Shown here: positions 61,745 through 64,000 of the stretch, one piece after another | Layout of the letters: each line of letters opens with the position of its first letter | Numbering within the stretch: the stretch's first letter is position 1 | From: Symsagittifera roscoffensis | Lineage: Eukaryota > Xenacoelomorpha > Acoela > Convolutidae | DNA length: 64,000 bases | NCBI RefSeq assembly: GCF_963678635.1 | Contig: NC_087068.1 | Span: 48,443,724 to 48,507,723, forward strand | Reading direction: 5' to 3' | Notes under the pieces: model-generated | What the model saw: only the letters and a program-made list of their open reading frames with translations | Told to the model about the DNA's origin: nothing | Databases searched by the model: none | Translations under genes and position numbers: made by a program

Positions 61745-63100
61745 CAATATCTACATTACGAGGCCAAACTGTGTATTTTGTGAATTATCAGCAGATTCCG
61801 CAACCAAGACGCTCCATCTGTTCATCTTTTATTCTTTCAGTTTCTTTGATCGAGTTTCTTTGATCATGTTTAAAGAATTGTGTGTTGGAATCCAGGAACA
61901 GACATACAAGAATTGTGCGCCTATCCAGTGCACATTTTGGCGTCCTAATGTTTTTTTCTTAATTTTCAAGAATTAATAAATTTATCATTGAACAAAGAGG
62001 AACTCTATTTGTTTAGTTCCAACGATATATATATATATGCACCCAGTAAAAAAAGTTTTGCTTTTAAATTTCTTTCTAAAACTTAATTTTTTGATGAGGC
62101 TATTTTGAGGCTGATGAAGCAATTTCTTGATAAAAATTAGCAAAGAAATTGTACTCTTGCTTAAAATAAGCGAAAATTTGAAAGTGTCTGCTCTGCTTCA
62201 GCAATCAGATAGTTGAAAAACGTGGTTGAAAAAAGTTATAGTTCAAAATTTACTTTGAGATTCAGTTTTGGCTGGAATAAAATTTTTTAAAGCTGATTAG
62301 TGTTTTCATTGGCAAAGCTATCGTTTCTCAGATTTCAATCAAGGAGACACTTTATGAGGGCTATATGTGCGAAATCGTTGGTTTTGAGCCTGTGAAATGC
62401 TACCACGAATTTCGTAACAGGTGCTAATTCTTCTGAAGTTTTGTAACGTTTTGCTGCTGTTGCTGGGGAACCGTGACCAAGAACCAAGCAAGGAGTGGGG
62501 AATCGAAGACCTAAAAAGTGTCTTCGATTTGGAATTAAAATATCTGCAGCTGATCAGATACGGGCTCTGTAATTTTCGGCAATCACTACAGTCGTTGATT
62601 ATAGAGTTGTTCTCTGCTTTATAAATGTTCTCTGTTTTTTGAAACCTATTGTTTTTTGATTATTTCAGAATGAATCAATTATAATTTTCGGTTGTCAATT
62701 TAAATTGTCGATTTACAAACCGTCGAAGCTAAAAATTTTGTAACCAATCTATATCTAATTTCCTGGCAAACTATCACTGTAAAATACTTAGAACTTACAA
62801 TATTTTGTAAGGCTGAAACTATTTATAGTTTCAGCCAGAGAAAAAAGAATTTAGCTTAGCAAATAGTTGCTCCTCCACTTCTCTAACCTCGCATGAATAC
62901 CATTATATACTACGTCTTTTGAGACTAGGAATTATAAAAGTAAGCTTAGGATCAGCAGACTAACAAGTTGCACGAATCTATCCGACCGAAAATAAGATAG
63001 CAAGACAAACCGACGGAGCACCTTTTTCAACATTACCCTATGAGGAAGCCACCCCGGACTTAAACTCATCTTGTGCGGCCAAACGAGTCTCGAACAGACC
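61745..63100 (-). repeat. Right arm of a large inverted repeat
   Basis: This is the complement of the left arm, in order from the outside: outer block (63,100-62,900) with 'ttgcacgaatctatcc' at about 62,967; palindrome GGCTGAAACTA-TTTA-TAGTTTCAGCC (62,811-62,835); inner block (61,950-61,745) with 'tggaatccaggaacag'. A short AT microsatellite (62,026-62,037) lies in the less conserved part. The two arms bound about 19 kb. Confidence 0.75.
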
Positions 63101-63246
63101 TCTGTAAAAACAAAAAAAGACGAAATAAATCGGAACAATCAACAAAATGATAAAGCAAATCGAAAACAATTTTAGCTTTTTCCACGCATCAATAAATATA
63201 ATCAGGACAAGTCGAAAATAAAACTGAAACATTGTCACAACCAAGA
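63101..63246. other. Sequence outside the right inverted repeat
   Basis: The minus strand holds a hydrophobic frame (63,310-63,038) that begins in the 240-bp repeat and ends inside the inverted repeat with FETRLAAQDEFKSG. Its last part has a counterpart in the left arm at the nucleotide level. No family is recognised. Confidence 0.3.
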
Positions 63247-63709
63247 CAACAGACCAAACCTCTACATCGTGAAACAAAAAAATCAGACTACAACGATTAC
63301 TTTTCTTCAAAATTATTTATGCAGTAACCTTATACTTTAAATGATACATAAATTCCCAAGTCGACAACAAAATATCCACCTACCTCAATAATTTCACAAT
63401 CTGTAGTAATTTTGTAAAAAAACTTCAAGATTGTTTTGATTATTGATTATATAAAAATCAAACAAAATCAAAAAATCAAACAAAATCAACAGACCAAACC
63501 TCTACATCGTGAAACAAAAAAGCAGACTACAACGATTACTTTTCTTCAAAATTATTTATGCAGTAATCTTATACTTTAAATGATACATAAATTCCCAAGT
63601 CGACAACAAAATATCTACCTACCTCAATAATTTCACAATCTGTAGTAATTTTGTAAAAAACTTCAAAATTGTTTTGATTATTCATTATATAAAAATCAAA
63701 CAAAATCAA
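63247..63709. repeat. 240-bp tandem duplication
   Basis: Two copies (63,247-63,486 and 63,487-about 63,709) both start 'caacagaccaaacctctac'. They differ by a few substitutions and single-base length changes in A/T runs, so this is a fairly recent event independent of the other repeats. The remaining 290 bases to the window end show nothing recognisable. Confidence 0.88.
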
Positions 63710-64000
63710 AAAATTTGCTTTTACGATTAGTTTTTTTTAAAAACACGAAGTTCCTTACTTCCAGAGAAATTTTTGCGTCATTTTTCTTCTCTACCCGAAA
63801 CAAAAAAAAACATTCTAAATCAAGTGATTTAACTTCAATTCAACATCATCAAGACCTTTCTCGGATCTTTAAGCATTTTAGTTTGTTAAGTTTTTCGATC
63901 AAATTTTATCCAGAACCATCCTTGTTCAGCTTATACCTTACTTTCAATCCTTTTGAACCAAAATTTCAAAGCTATCCTTTAATTTTTCCCAGTTCATCTT

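Noticed and set aside
44045-63100. Maverick/Polinton transposon
   Set aside because: The size and inverted ends fit, but no DNA polymerase B, integrase, ATPase, protease or capsid remnants were recognised in the interior.
63038-63310. Hydrophobic minus-strand frame resembling a membrane protein
   Set aside because: The T-rich minus strand gives Phe/Ile/Leu/Val runs by chance. The start lies in a recent tandem duplication and no ordered membrane topology or family is evident.
1-64000. tRNA or rRNA genes
   Set aside because: Scanning by eye found no cloverleaf with a GGTTCAAATCC-like T arm and no rRNA-like conserved blocks. A covariance-model search would be decisive.

Overview
The window looks like animal nuclear DNA. 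It is AT-rich and poor in long reading frames, and it is dominated by tandem repeats, palindromic (foldback) transposons and a decayed LTR retroelement. Spliced-gene signals are visible: interrupted reading frames with GT/AG borders and a signal-peptide exon. A C-type-lectin-like gene and a small Cys-rich exon resembling the nematode C6 domain make a nematode the best guess, but no sequence here proves it. There are no bacterial operons, tRNAs, rRNAs or CRISPR arrays that I can support.

Region 1 (1-24,058) is a tandem segmental duplication with an offset of 14,019 bp. Bases 1-10,309 (copy A) and 14,020-21,166 (copy B) are nearly identical apart from different numbers of internal repeat units. 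Each copy carries, on the minus strand, the 5' part of a secreted C-type-lectin-like gene (exon 1 with signal peptide, then exon 2). Upstream of it lies an array of 440-bp units, some of which have swallowed a 616-bp piece holding the lectin promoter and exon 1, giving 1,034-bp composite units. Beyond this lies a second array built from 1,484-bp units and their 522-bp sub-units, containing a decaying minus-strand reading frame. The unique spacer 10,310-14,019 holds a possible 3' exon of the lectin gene and three MITEs.

Region 2 (24,059-43,620) has very strong strand asymmetry: the plus strand is T/G-rich and C-poor, so the minus strand is A-rich and G-poor. It holds two diverged tandem copies of a 1.54-kb repeat (26,018-29,098). 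These are followed by a degraded minus-strand Ty3/gypsy-type retroelement with recognisable Gag, aspartic protease, reverse transcriptase, RNase H, integrase and a downstream envelope-like reading frame. Frameshifts, stops and Asp-to-Asn changes at catalytic positions show that it is dead.

Region 3 (about 44,045-63,100) is bounded by diverged inverted repeats of 1.1-1.35 kb, each with the same palindromic hairpin. The interior is mostly non-coding AT-rich DNA peppered with foldback MITEs (one family ends in CACT.GTGGACAAA and is flanked by TA). It also holds one substantial gene, an unrecognised Cys-rich protein at 60,090-61,414. The right edge has a 240-bp tandem duplication (63,247-63,709).

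The window does not show genes working in a pathway. Its interest lies in repeat architecture: capture and amplification of a lectin promoter/exon by a satellite, a large inverted-repeat-bounded block, and the G-to-A-like decay of the retroelement.
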